Translations under genes and position numbers: made by a program | The notes under the pieces: model-generated | Database searches by the model: none | What the model was told of the DNA's origin: nothing | The model's input: the letters and a program-made list of their open reading frames with translations, nothing else | Origin: Meloidogyne chitwoodi | Taxonomy: Eukaryota > Nematoda > Chromadorea > Rhabditida > Meloidogynidae | Direction: 5' to 3' | NCBI GenBank assembly: GCA_015183035.1 | Contig: JACZZP010000013.1 | Span: 2,232,001 to 2,296,000, forward strand | Length of the DNA stretch: 64,000 bases | Part shown: positions 23,336 to 36,600 of the stretch, piece by piece | How the letters are laid out: each line of letters begins with the position of its first letter | Numbering within the stretch: the stretch's first letter is position 1

Positions 23336-24324
23336 ATGCAGCAGCTTTTTGTTTTTTACAATCTTCTACTGGTGCTCGCATTTTCATCTGTTTTGTCGTC
23401 GGTTATTCTCTTGATGACAATATGCTGTAATAAAAAGAAGAAAAAGAAGAGATCTACAATTTCACTTAAAAGTGAAATTCAACAACAGGAGGAATCTGCG
23501 ATGACACAAGCAGCGTCAGGAAAAGAACTGTCGGCACAAACGGCTGTTCCAGCGTCAACAAGAGATAAAGTTTTCTTTCAACTAAATCATACAATTTTAT
23601 AATTCAATTTTCAGCCGGTTGGCTCTAAGAGCGTATACTCAACAAATATCCCAGTTGAGAAAACTACTCAAAAAGCTCCAACAGCGACTGACATTCCTCA
23701 AGGTGGTGTCAAACCAAAGCCTGCAACAACAACAACAAACGCTCCTTCTCTTCAACCAGCAACAACTAAAGCAACAAAAACACCAAAGAAAGACAAAGGG
23801 CAAAAAAAGGGAGAGGCTGTTAAGAAAAAGGTTTCTACTCCTGGTACAGCACCTACTACTAAAAAAGAACCTGAAGTTATATCATTGATTCCGATGTCGC
23901 CATCAACACCTACTTCAGTACCGACAATCTCGTCGAAAGGTACTAGTGGAACATCCAGACTTTCAATTGGTGGATTTTTGCATTGTTAATCTTTACTTTA
24001 GAAATTTTTTTTTAAGATACAACTGCAACAGTTACCGGAGATTCTGTTCCAAGTTCTGCAATATTCGAGGTTGAAGATGATAGCAGCAGTATCAGTACCG
24101 GCAAAAAGAGGAAAAGTGCAGCGATCAGAGCGCATGAGGACGGGCCAGAAGACGAAACGACAGGTTTCTAAAAAATAAATAATTATAAATGTAAATTTTT
24201 TGATATTTTGGTTCAAATACCGAAACGTTTTTAACTAAAAATATTCTTTTAATTTATAGACCCCGGATCCTATCATACGCTGGCGGATATGCACGTCGAC
24301 AAAGTGTTCAAAAGGGTTGGATAA
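23336..24324 (+). CDS. Single-pass membrane protein with Thr/Pro/Lys-rich tail
   Basis: Exons 23336-23569, 23615-23939, 24017-24163, 24260-24324 join in phase to about 256 aa. Residues 1-30 are hydrophobic (signal anchor or signal peptide plus span), ending in ICC then six Lys, a typical cytosolic stop-transfer. The remainder is low-complexity Thr/Pro/Ser/Lys with acidic patches (FEVEDDSSS) and ends DMHVDKVFKRVG. No family recognised. Composition suggests a disordered cytosolic tail. Possibly co-transcribed with the small membrane protein just upstream. Confidence 0.6.
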
Positions 24325-24933
24325 TTGCAAGTTAAAAGGAAAAGCATCGACAAGAAGAGTTGAGTGATTCAAAATATAAATATTACTTGATTCTTATCTC
24401 TATATAAAGTATTACTGAATTTTTGTTTTGATATTACTATAATCTATCGGCTATATAAGTTAAGTGTGTAAAAGGGTCAAATGATTGAAAAGTTTACATG
24501 TAAAAAAATTTCTTTAAAGATAAATCCACTTTAGAAAAGACTAAGCCTCCCTTTTTTATTCAACCCCTTTTTCTACTCAAATAAAACCCCATTAAAATTT
24601 TCGTGTTTACACCGCTCTCAAAATACAATTATTTATAAAATAAATATATAACATTATTTGATATTTACGATGTTGTTGAGGAAAATTGGCAGTCATATCA
24701 ACTTACATCTATCTACCTATTTTTCTGTATAAAATAGGCCCAACTCTATCGCTAAATACTATAAGCATTAAAGAAAAGTTTTCCCCTTTCTATTACTCCG
24801 CCTCTTTTGTAAAGCTAAAATTTTCCTTTAAAATCTGCTAATTGGATAACAATTATTTTCAGCTAAAATTTTTTTTTAAAGTTCCAAAATTTTACAAGAA
24901 TCTTTCAATTAAAATTTAAAAAAAACCTAATTT

Positions 24934-26345
24934 ATGTCATCTTTATCACTGTTAGGCTTTAGTGTTGACAGTATACTCTCACTCAACAATAAAAAAGAAA
25001 AACCAATAAAAAAACATACAAAAAGAAAAAATTATTCAAAAAATAAAACAACTTTAAGATTAGAAAATATTTTTGATGATCAAAAACAACAACAAACAGC
25101 AGAATTAATGTCTCCATCAACATCGACAGAATTTTGTTTTTCACATTGGACTACAACATATTCGGAAAATAATAACATTAGCTCCACAACAAATAACAAT
25201 GTCCCAAAAACACAAACAAATGTTATCTTTGATCCTTTAGTTTTACAAACACGTAAGTTTTATAATTACTTTCATACTTCACTCGTATTTTATATTCTTG
25301 GTTAAGTTGGTAAGGACTCTGACTATAAAATAGACCTGAAAAGAGGATAGCTGGTTCGAACCCGTTGACTGATAACCATTAAAATTTGAAAAATTTGAAC
25401 CTTTAGTTTCTTCTATTCTTAAAAAAACCTATTTATTTCAGCATTAGCATTAACAATAGGAACAGGATTTCCCCTCTTTCAACAAATGCAAAAAACTAAA
25501 AGAATCAGGTATGAAAATTATTCTTTTTTTAAACTTGCTTAAAAAAATTAAAATATTTAGAACAGCATTTTCTCCCCAACAATTAACTCATCTCGAAAAT
25601 GCATTTAAATATAATAAATATATTGTTGGTTCTGAACGAAAACATCTTGCAAAACAATTACTTCTTTCAGAGACACAGGTTTTTTTTCTTGATTTACCTA
25701 TAACAAACTAAACTTAAATTTTCACCTTAAAACCTCTAAATTTTCAAATCTAATAATATTTACATTTATTGCGCCTTTTTACCTGCTAAAAGCAAATGTC
25801 CTCATAATTACCAAATTGGTTATCAATTACATAAAAACAATATTCGGCACACAAAAAAAAAGGAGGAAGTTTATATTACACAAAAAATAATTATTTTCTT
25901 GTTAAAAGGCCGCATTTTTAGTGGGTCCAAACCAATTTCATATTACACACAAACATAACATTAAGCAAATGATGAAGCATTTGTTTATAGTAAAATATCT
26001 CAATTAGCCTTAGATTTATATATTTAAAAATGAAAACCAATTCTTTGCGCCTAATAAAACAATGTAAACAATATAAAAACCAATTTTTTTACCTATATAA
26101 ATAAAAAAATATACCGCCATCTCAATTAAATCCTAGTTTGGAATGAATTAATTGGAATGGAATTTAACCATAAAAATTAATTTTAAGAGTGAAATAAATT
26201 TGTTTTAATTAATTTAATTTATACCTTTTACACACAGGTGAAAGTCTGGTTTCAGAATAGACGTACAAAATCAAAAAGGCTTAATGACGGTTTCTCAAAT
26301 TCTGAAATACTTGAAAAATTTTCACCAACAACGGAAGATGTTTGA
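24934..26345 (+). CDS. ceh-2: EMX/ems-class homeobox gene
   Basis: EMX factors pattern anterior neurons; the C. elegans member is ceh-2. Exons 24934-25252, 25442-25508, 25561-25678, 26238-26345 give 203 aa. The homeodomain (about 127-186) reads [38 protein letters not shown] and [23 protein letters not shown] and FSPQQL are EMX-like, and [16 protein letters not shown] matches the EMX pre-homeodomain stretch. The N-terminus is Asn/Thr/Ser-rich and the C-terminus short. Introns fall at the homeodomain start and before VKVWF; the latter is 559 bp, the longest here among short introns. Intron 1 holds a tRNA-like fragment. Confidence 0.93.
25296..25376 (+). repeat. tRNA-like fragment in the homeobox intron
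   Basis: TTAAGTTGGTAAGG (A-box-like) and CTGGTTCGAACCC (B-box-like) lie about 50 bases apart. Arms pair only partly. Probably a tRNA pseudogene or SINE remnant in intron 1 of the EMX gene. Confidence 0.45.
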
Positions 26346-26349
26346 ATAA

Positions 26350-27940
26350 TCTCTTCAGACAAAATTTATTTTCAAATTCAATTCATAAACAAATTCAAGC
26401 AGAATACAAATACACACATTCAGAAAAAATTTCTCTTACTTACGATAAAATACAATCAAAAATGTTTTCCCCCTCTTCACATAAAAATAGGCCTAATTGA
26501 ATCATTATTTGGCGCATCTTATAAAATGTATACACTAAAATAGTAATTTGATTCGCATTCTACTCTTTATTTATAAAGGAGATTAACCTTATCTCAAGTA
26601 GAAAATATTAATACTACTACAACTTGGAACAAATATTTAAAAATCTTTCTTTTCAAAATTCTAATTTTACTTTTTTTTTTAGTTTAAAAAAATTAACCTT
26701 GCAAAATCTCACAGCTTCACACTTTTTCCTTGGAATTTCTTATTTTGAATTTGATCTTCAAATATATTCTTCATCTTTATATTGTTGTTTTCCCATTGTA
26801 CAGTTCATTCAAGCATCAATATGTTCATCTTTTTGTTAATCCAATTTTCATCATATTATTATAACCTTAAAAACACAGCAAACAAAGCATTAAAAAATTA
26901 TTTTGTTGAGCAATTTCATATCATTCGTTTCTATTTTAAAAATTAAATCATAAAAATATCAAAAAGTTAAAATTAACTTTTAAAAAACATTTAAAAAATA
27001 CAGCTTTAATTTTAAACTTTTATACAATTGCTATACGCATTTAAATATTAAATTAAAAATGACATATTTCTAAAGCTTTTAGAAAAAAGCTTATCGAGGA
27101 TAATATTTACTCTTTACCTATGGCATCAAAAAAAGTGCCAACTAAAAATATGTAAAGCAAAAAATACACGTGAAATAAAATATTTTGGCAATTTACTTTG
27201 AAGTATCAAAATTTAAAATATCCAATGTTAATTGCCAAAAATTAAAAAAAATGAAGTTTTTGTATTTTTCAACAAATGGGAAACAAAAAAAACATGAATA
27301 GTTGAACCTCTCAATTTTTTCTCTAAGTTAAAGTTCCTTTGACAATTTAAAAAACAAATATGTTAAATCTTATTATTTAAAGGAAATTCAACTATTTAAA
27401 CATATTTAAAGAGGTAAATTGATTTTTTTCTATCTAATTCCCCATTTTAAACGAAAGATATATGTATATATTTAAATAAATAAAACTAAAAATTAAAGGG
27501 AACTTTTTTTTTTGTAGTCTAAAATTTTTGCGAACAGGAAAAAACAAATCACTAATAAATAATTAAAAAAAATAAACTTAAAAATAATTAATAAAAGAGA
27601 TTGAGGAAGAATGCAACAAAACTAAATTTTGGGGAGTGTGTCAATAAAAGAAAAACAAGGGATGAATAACAGTGATATAAATATACACCAAATCTAATTT
27701 TTAGAATTGTTGAAAAAAGTATTCGAAAATTACAATCAAAAAATAAATTTTCAAACAATGCTAAATAAGACAAAATTTAATCTCTACCACTGTTTGTTTA
27801 GAGGTCGTGCATTTGCGATAAGAGATGCTTTCTCATTAAAAAATAAAATTAATTTAAAACTCGTAATAACAAATTTTGACTACAGATTAAAAAAGGGAAC
27901 CCAAAAACGACAAAAAAAACCTTTTCTTTTTCCTAATATT
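26350..27940. other. Intergenic between convergent genes
   Basis: AT-rich DNA without a supportable exon, between the ends of the EMX gene and the SILK/RVxF gene. It probably includes both 3' UTRs. Confidence 0.5.
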
Positions 27941-27948
27941 TTTTTCTT

Positions 27949-30463
27949 CTACTGCGCAAGAACTGACATTCCTCCTCCAGCACCACTAGCATTACTAACA
28001 GATGAAGCAGCCATAGTTTTACAAATAATATTACCATTATTACAAGATGATTGATTGCCTTGTGGATTATAAATGCCCAATAAATGAGACCTAAAAATTT
28101 AAATTTAATGAAATAATTTTAATGTAAAAAAATAAACCGTTCAAGTCCAACACTAGTTCCATCTAAATTATTTGTTGTAGTTGTATCTGTTTCATCAGAA
28201 TTACAACGACGAGTTGCACGACTACGTGCCTTCTTCTCATTCTTCTTTCGCTGACTAAAGAATTGAAATTAAAATTTAGTTAAAATTTTTAAAACCCAAG
28301 AATAGAAGAAGTTGAACGATAAACACGTGCTTGTACTTGCTCAGAAAAGGAAACACGTTTTTGAAGTTTTTTCTGCTGTTGTACTTGTTGTCGTTCTCCA
28401 TTTTTGATTATGTTATTGTTGTCGGAAGAGCAATAAAAGCAATCAGCAATGCCATTATCTGTTTCTTCCTCTAAAGATAACAAATATTGAAAAAAAAAAT
28501 AATTAAAAATGCAAAAGAAATGCTAACTTTCTGAACAACTTATAGCCATAAAAAATCTATACTAATTTTACAACAAATTTTTCATAATTTAAAGCTTAAT
28601 TTTTAAATAAAACCTATTGTTTCATTAGATGATGTTGAGATAGAAGAGTCATCTGGAGAAAAAGGAACATCATTTTTGTTAACAGAGGACATATTATTTT
28701 TAAACAAAGATGGAGAACGCTGGCTTCGTTCATCATTATGCGTATGGTCTTCTGAGATTGATCGGAATGGAACAAATCTTAAGATAAACACTTTAACTCT
28801 GTAAGAACTAAAAAATAAAAACCTTGAGAACATTCCTTTCCTCTGAGTTGAATAAACTATAGATGATGAAATTGTTGGTATTGAAGGAGTTGATGCACCA
28901 TATGTCGATTTTTTCTTTAAAATACTTTTTAATGGAGGCATTGTAGCCGAACGCGGATGAAGACAACCATTATTTAAATTATCCAAACTGCCTTCTTTCC
29001 TCTTTTCTTCAATTCCAGAATTATATTTTTGTAACAAAAGTGAGGTGGTAGAAGATCTTTCCAATTGATTATGACTCTTAAAAAATAAAAAAAAATTTTA
29101 AAAATTGTTTTACCATAAAAATTTTTCCTCTTATTCATTAAAAACTTCAAAAATATTTTTCTAAATATATAAATACCCATACATTAAAATTCCCCTCTAA
29201 TCTGTTTCATAAATCCTCTTATTTATTTTTCATTTTTGCTCAATTTTATTTTCCTTTTCTAACCTTTAAAGTATTATTTTTGTGTAATTTTGTGTTCTTT
29301 TTTTACTTATTTTAATGCAATATGTTAAAACCATAAAAAATAATAAACAGGAAAAGGAATTTGAAAAACAAACATGTCTTTTGCAATATATTTAATAATC
29401 TTATTGAAAATAATTTCCCCAAATACATATTTAAATATATATATATGCCATAAATTGAATTATTTATTATAAGGCTAAAAATTTTTAATCGCTGAAGGAA
29501 TTTATTTAAAAAAATAATAATAGTTACTATATGCAGTAAATATTTTTAGAAAAGGGATAAAAATTCAGAAATTAAATTTCCCCACATAATTTAAAAAAAA
29601 ATCTCACACCATTAGAAAACTAAAAGTCAGAATAATATCTTTCTAATTAAAAAAATAAAAAAACCTTTCTAAGCGGAGGATTCTGCAGCTCAAAAGGTTT
29701 AAAATTTCCATTGCTTCCATTAATTTCTTCCACTTCTTCATTCCTTCTTTTGTAAGCATTTGGCAGCAAGGACAAAGCCTCAATTAATGAAGAAAATCCG
29801 TCAACTTTATTCGATGTTGTTGTAAAATTAAAAACACGACTGCGAGCTTTAGGAAGAGTTTGTGATTCCCAAGACGTAGTTGAAGGATTTGGTAAAGAAT
29901 TTCGGTGTTTATAATGTTGAGAGAATGGACTATTGTTCCCAAAAAGCAAAAATTCATCAGCACAAGAGCCCGGAGAAGCGACGCCTGAGTCGATGGAGGA
30001 AGCGGGCGAAGATGCTGATACAACAGATTGTGATGTTGGTGGAGGCACAACAATAGAATTTGGTGTTTCTTTTATTTTATTTCGATCCTTTTCTTCATAA
30101 ATTGGTTTTGCTATCAGTACATGCAATGCTTGCCTTCGATTTTCAATACTATTAGCAAAAGAAGGCAATATATTGGGTGGAGTAGGCGAAACCGTGAACC
30201 TTGATGATTGGCGAAGGTTTTGTTGGGTTTGTTCTTCTTCAATAATTGGACCCTTAATGAACGCAATAAAAAAAAATAGTAAAAAATAAAACCGAATATT
30301 GAATATGAGTAGACTCAGAAGAACGAAACACAATTCTCAATTGTCTAGATTGTTGTTGTCGCTCAGAATCAATAGGAGAGTCAATAGAAACCAAAGAGTT
30401 GTCCAATTCAGCACGCAAAGCATGGATACGTTGAATACTCTCAAGTTGACATTCAGCTATCAT
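27949..30463 (-). CDS. Unknown protein with SILK and RVxF PP1-docking motifs
   Basis: Exons 30463-30293, 30252-29665, 29076-28823, 28777-28614, 28470-28296, 28254-28138, 28090-27949 give 536 aa. It starts with a helical segment (QLESIQRIHALRAELDNSL), then long Ser/Pro/Asn-rich regions with SPASSIDSGVASPG. Two motifs stand out: SILK at about 304-307 in PPLKSILKKKS and RVSF at about 431-434 in LQKRVSFSEQVQ. SILK N-terminal to RVxF is the arrangement seen in bona fide PP1 regulators such as inhibitor-2. A basic segment (KKNEKKARSRATRR) follows. No named family recognised. A 24-nt pseudo-intron is possible after 28823, but acceptor 28778 gives a normal 45-nt intron. Confidence 0.75.
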
Positions 30464-31685
30464 TTTGTGGATGAATTTGCTATTTTCAAAGAACTAGCTA
30501 ATATAAATAATTTTGCCTGAAAAATAAAAAAATACTAGTTATAAAAATGTAAAAAGAATGTGAAAAGCGAATCAAAAGAATTTTTATCAAATATAAGTAA
30601 ATAAATAATTAAATAAATAAATATGATTACTATTACTTTCTATTTAAGGAAAATTACATAAATTTTTATATTTTTAAAAATATAGCGCTCAACAATTAAT
30701 TGCTTTATTAAAAAATGTAATTTATAGAGGAAAACTATACTAGAAAAAATTCGTCTATAGTATTATATTTACCTATTCTATTAAAAAAAGACTGGATAAG
30801 CGTTTGTGTAAACGCCTAACAGTTTCCGGCTTATTTTTGTTTTAACGCTTTAATGGGGGAATTGCCCTTATTTTCTTTACCCTACTCTTTATGTTTCTTT
30901 TTTTATTAGAAAAATAATGGTAACATTAAAGTAGAAAATATAAAACAATAAAAACAACAACTGTGTAGTATATGTGATGTGTAAACAAGTTGTTTAAAAA
31001 AACTAAAAGATTTTGTGTGTTGAGCCCTTTTTTAACGATTACCAATGATCATGTTCTGCCGCAAAAATAAAAAGACAGAGCATTGATGAAGAAAAAACAA
31101 AAAAAAATATTCAACGAATGTTGATATTTTTCTTATGCAATTGCTGGGCTAAAACACGCATGTATAATAAATTTTAGTTAACAAAGGTTGTTATTCAAAT
31201 TACATACAATGCAAAAATAACGGGAATATTTACAAAATGTGATTTAACAAATAAATGGGTACAGTCCGACTAGACGCAGAATAGTAGGTATGTTAAATAA
31301 AGAGAATTACGGATAAAGAGGATGTTAGAGGAGGAGTTGAAATGTTAAATAAAATTTTAAGACGTCAACTAGAGTAAATTCTCAGACTCTATTTTTCAAT
31401 CAAATACATTAAAACACGACAAATTTGAGTCTTATTCAAAATTGAATCTTCCTTTAGAGTAAATCAATAAAATTTTATAGAAATTCAACCAACCCTCTAT
31501 ATGTAAAAAAATACAAAATTCATAATGAATAAGGAGAGTAAGAAAAGAATAAATAAAAGAGATTTATTTAAAGATTTAATATACTTTCGGCACGCCTTAT
31601 GAATAAATTCAAAAATTAAAACATAAAAACAAAAAAATGTGCTTCATTTCGCTAGTAAGAATGCACTTTTTCCTTTTTAAAATTT

Positions 31686-31739
31686 CTTTTTTTATATATA
31701 TAAAAAAGCTTCCTTTTTTTATATATATAAAAAAGCTTC
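31686..31739. repeat. Two perfect 27-bp units with palindromic core
   Basis: Two identical adjacent 27-bp units each contain TTTTTTATATATATAAAAAA, a self-complementary core able to form a hairpin or cruciform, followed by GCTTC. Confidence 0.75.
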
Positions 31740-33557
31740 CTTTTTTTTTGACACGTAAACAAAAACCAATGAACAAATCACACACACACATTTTTTTATT
31801 TTTTTAAAAAATGTCACATATATCAGCTTTTTCTCACATTATACACACTTTTTTGGATGAGAGATATTCATATATTGAAAAATTTAAAACAAAACATATG
31901 ATCAAAAAATAGTCTGCGAATTTTTTTAACAACCTTTATATGCCGCTGTGATATAAATAATAAATTGATGTTTTAAAAGAAACTTTAATGATATTAAGAG
32001 CAAAAAAATGTTTTTTTCTAACGTGATGTCCTTTGTTTTATTTTGCCCTTTTTCTCTCATATTTCTTTTTTTTTTGTCCAACTTTTTTTTTGACAAAAAA
32101 AATAAAATAAAATAAATGAGAGAAGGACCTTCACATCTTCCCAAACATCTTTTTTTTTCTTCTTATTCTCATAAAAAATTCAAATAACCACTAAAGATAA
32201 GCGCCGCTATAATAGAGGGAGAAAAGTAGATGGAAAATATAAAAATAATAATTATTATTTTCCATAAATAAACAAAAAAAAATCGAAATTGTTAACAAAA
32301 TTGTTAAATAGTAAAAAAATATTCTTAAAAAAAAATAAAATCCAGGTTCACTTTCAAAAAATATTTTACTTAAAAAATAATAATTTTTAAATTGAAAAAA
32401 ATAAAAGACAAAAATGACAAACAAAAAAAGGAAGAAAATTAAAAATTAAAATCCGATTAAGTGGCAGAGAAAATAAAAAAAACTTTAAAGATATACATAT
32501 ATTAAAGTTTAGTGGGATAAAAAAATATTTTTTCAAGAGGAAGTAAAAATAAATTTATCAAATTTTTTTTTTGTTTACTCAAAAAATTCAAGGACCTATT
32601 AAAATTTATTTTTTTAATTAAAACCAAAAAAAATCACCAAAAAATAAAAAAAAATTATATATTTTCATTAAAATTATTTAAAAAGATAATAAATAAATAT
32701 TATATAATAGCCTCCTCTTTGTCTGAATTATATTTATATATTCTCACTTGTTTATATGTGACAACCGCTTTTTAATTTTTTTTTTGGACGAGAGATGAAT
32801 TACTAAAAAAGTGGGAGGAGCTTAAAAAATAAAATGAATAGTTTTTTTTTTGTGATAAAAAATAAAACAAAAATGGGAGAAAAAAAATAAGGAAAAGAGA
32901 GAGAGAGACAAACAGGCAGGAATGGCATTACTCAAAGATGAATTAAAAAATATTAAAAAAAGATTTTTATAAAAAAAATAAAAGAGAAGCTGTAAAAAAA
33001 AACTAATTTTTGAATAATAAAATTAAGAAAATGAGATAATTTAAATTAATTGTGTAATAGATTTTTAGTCGAAAAAAAAAAAATTATAAGAAATTTGTAT
33101 TTTAAAAAATTAAAATAAAATTTTGTAAATTTTATTTGAATTTTTTATTGTTAAAAATTTAAAATTTAACAACATTTTTATTTACTACAAAATAAACAAA
33201 AAAGGTTTTTTACATTCCCTTCCATATTTATTTTATTTTGCCCAAAAAAAAAAATTTTTCCACGTTTTTAAAATGACTTTATTTTTTCTTTTTTAATTCT
33301 TGCCAATTTTGTATTTTTAATCTAAAAATATTAAAATTTTATTCAAAAACTTGACGATATATTTTATGTAAAAAGTGGGAGTATACGTGTACTCAATTCT
33401 TTTTTTTTCGAGTTTTAGCAGAATTTTAAAATTTCTTTTGAACAAACAAAATATTAAGAGAAAGAATTTATTACATTTTTTTATTATTATTTTCCTTCCC
33501 ATTTATCTATATTTTTCTTTAAGTTTTGATTAAAAAAGGTAGTAACAACGATTACTC

Positions 33558-33612
33558 TTTCTCTCTCTCTCTTCTTTCTCTCTCTCTTCTTTCTTTCTCT
33601 CTCTACTACTAC
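33558..33612. repeat. CT-rich microsatellite
   Basis: (CT)n/(CTTT)n pyrimidine tract running into (CTA)n, with no coding implication. Confidence 0.7.
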
Positions 33613-36600
33613 TACCCTATCCACCCGCCGCTGTCACAAGATGATGCAATTTTTTGCAGCAAAATAAATAAAATAATTTTGTACAGGCGGTCGAAAAAAA
33701 AAAAAAAAATTTTGAGGAAAAGATGAAAATTGGTAGAGATTTTTTTGCATATGAAAAAAAAACTTGAAAAGAGAAGAAAGATTATTTTTAAAAAATGACG
33801 AGAGGAATAAATAAGAGAAGAACACAAGCATATTTTTATGGTTTCTTATCTATCCTGAGAATTTTTTTTTAGTGGACGTTTTGATTGGACCAAACATTTA
33901 AATTAGGCTCAGAAAAAAATTAAAAAAAAAATCTTTATAAACCTTGATAATTTTTTTTTGGCAAATATTTTTTTTTTAATGGTTATCACAATTCTCAAGA
34001 CAAATAATCACACCATTTACACATTAAATATAATTTTCTTAAAAAAAAATAAAATTTATTGAGTAGAAAAATAAATTAAACATTTACTTTTTTTTTATTG
34101 AAAAACGTCAACCATTTGTGATTTATTTTTATTCTATTTTCAGCATTTTTATTAAAAAAAAAACAAAAACAATCCATTAATTTTTCTCTTTTAAAAAATA
34201 CTAAATAATTAAAAAAAAATTTATTATGACTTTTTTTTGGATTTTCTTAAGTTTGTAAAAAAAAAAGTTTTAGCAGCTGATATTAAATAAAAAAAAATTT
34301 GTGCAAAAATAAAAAGAAAAATGTGTCAAGCAAGCGGAAAAGCATGAGGAGGAGAAAAAAAGAAAAAAACTTTTAAAAATAAATAGAGAAAAAATATATT
34401 AGAGCTATTGAGGAAAAAATAAATAGAGGAGTTAGTAACTAAAAAAGCCTCTTCGATATATTCAGAAGCAAAATAAATAAATAATAATAATAATATAGAC
34501 CAAGGATCATCTCAAAAGCTGGGCGACCAACAACACACACAAACAACCGCTTTTCTTTTTTACTTATATTATTCCCTTGTGTGTAAGGCTAAAAAAAAAA
34601 TATTTATTGGGAAAAGAAAAGATTTATAATATTAAATAATTATTTTACAGATAAAATTGAAAAAAAAAGAAAAAGAATTTTTGACAAATAAACTAAATTA
34701 TTTATATAAATTAAATAAATTTGAAGAGATTTAATTAATTTTTAGGTACTTCCAAAAATTAAACAACTAGAAAAAGCAAAGATAATTTTCACAAAAAAAA
34801 AATCTTTACATGAATTAATGTCAAGGAAAAATATAAAAATAAAAATTGAAAAAAAAAGTATTAGTAGCAAATAAATTCTATTGTAAAAGTCTCCCATTCC
34901 CCCTATTTTAACGTGTTTATATGACACGACTCTCACCCAAAAAAATAACAAAGAATTTTATTAATAGCCTAGATAGATAAAGATAGATAAGTTCCCAAAA
35001 ATTGATTCATTGACCAATTCTCGATTAACGTAAAGAGGAAAAAAGTACAAAAAAAGGTCAAACAGAGTACAATTTAACAAAAAAACAAAATTGTACAAAA
35101 TATTTTAATAAAATGAACAAAAGTTAATAAAATTGTATTAAGGATAACCTAAGCTTTTGATAAACAAAATTTAAAATATAGTCAATAGAATTTATATAAA
35201 AAAAAACCATGACAATTTGCCCAACCAGAGTTGTTGACAAAAGCAGTAGAAAAAAAATTATTTTCTATCTATAATTTTCATCTTTTCCTCTTGTGGACCT
35301 CAAAACTAATTTTGACACATCTCATTAAAAAAAAATCCATAATGCTAAAATATAGTTAGAAGAATATTCTAAACAATAAGAGAAGAAAAAAGCTAAAAGA
35401 AGAATATAAAAAAAAGAAGAATGAAGAAAATTCGCGCGACGAGCTTATCCTTCATCCCACTTTCCCTCCTACTTTTTACTAAAGTAAATATATAAATAAT
35501 AAAATTAATTATATATATATATCCCCCATCAAACTACAATGCACTTTTCTTTTATTAATTTTTATGAAAGCTTTTTTACACGTATATAATAATTAAAAAA
35601 AAAAAGCAATAAAGTACATAAACAGCTGGATGCGGAAGAGACATAAGTGAGAAAAAAATTTTTTTTAAAAAAAAAGGTCCGAATTAAAAGAGGTAATATA
35701 AGAAGGAATTGTAAAAGATGTTGATGAGAAATATAATACAATTCTTAAAAGTAAACAACACTTCAAATAAAAGTAAATAAATTAAAAAAAAAATTTATTT
35801 TTTTTAATTATGAGTTTAAAATAATAAAAAAAATTAAAAAAATACCGATGTAATTATTTTGACGCTGCTCGAAACTTTTACATTTTTTAAATTAAAATTG
35901 ATTCGAAAAAGCAATAAAAAAACGCAAATAAAAATTAAAGGACAGGAAGTTAAAAAAGCCTTTTTATTCAAAAAAAAAAATTTTTTTTAGAAATATGTAT
36001 AGTGGAAAAGAGAATTAGAATTTTTTTTGAGTACAAAGATTTAAGTAAATGTGCAAACAATTTAAATAAATAAAAAAAATTTCCCAAATATTACTCTCAT
36101 AAAAATTGTCATTTCCCTCAAAAAAAAAAACTTTTTTTACTTTTATTAAGAATTGTTAAGTTTCTACATCAATGGAATTGTTATAATGAAGAATATAATT
36201 GAGATTAGAAATAAAAATATATCTAAATATTTGTGAGAAAATTAGGGGGAAATTTCAAAGATTTGTGGTCAAAAATATAAATACATTTATATAGTGGCCA
36301 ACCGCTTTTAGATATATAAAAGAAAATTTAAATGAATTAAAAAAAAAGTAGACTTTAAATAAAAGTAAAAACATTAAGTTTTTAAGGAGAATAGAAAGAG
36401 TTCTTTGACTTTAAAAAATAACAAATAATCCTCAAAAAATCCACCCCAATTTTAATAATTGTACATTTGCCTTCCCTACATATCTATAATATTATGATCT
36501 CCCCAATTTTTTATTAAAAGAATTGATAAAAATATAATAAATAAAATAATGTACAAGTGTAATTTATATAGAAAGCAGCTGTCAATATATACACTAAAAA

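Noticed and set aside
28800..28823. 24-nt intron in the SILK/RVxF gene
   Set aside because: Too short to be spliced; the next acceptor at 28778 gives a 45-nt intron in the same phase.
33526..33831. Open frames around the CT microsatellite
   Set aside because: Arise from simple repeats and poly-T; no family resemblance.
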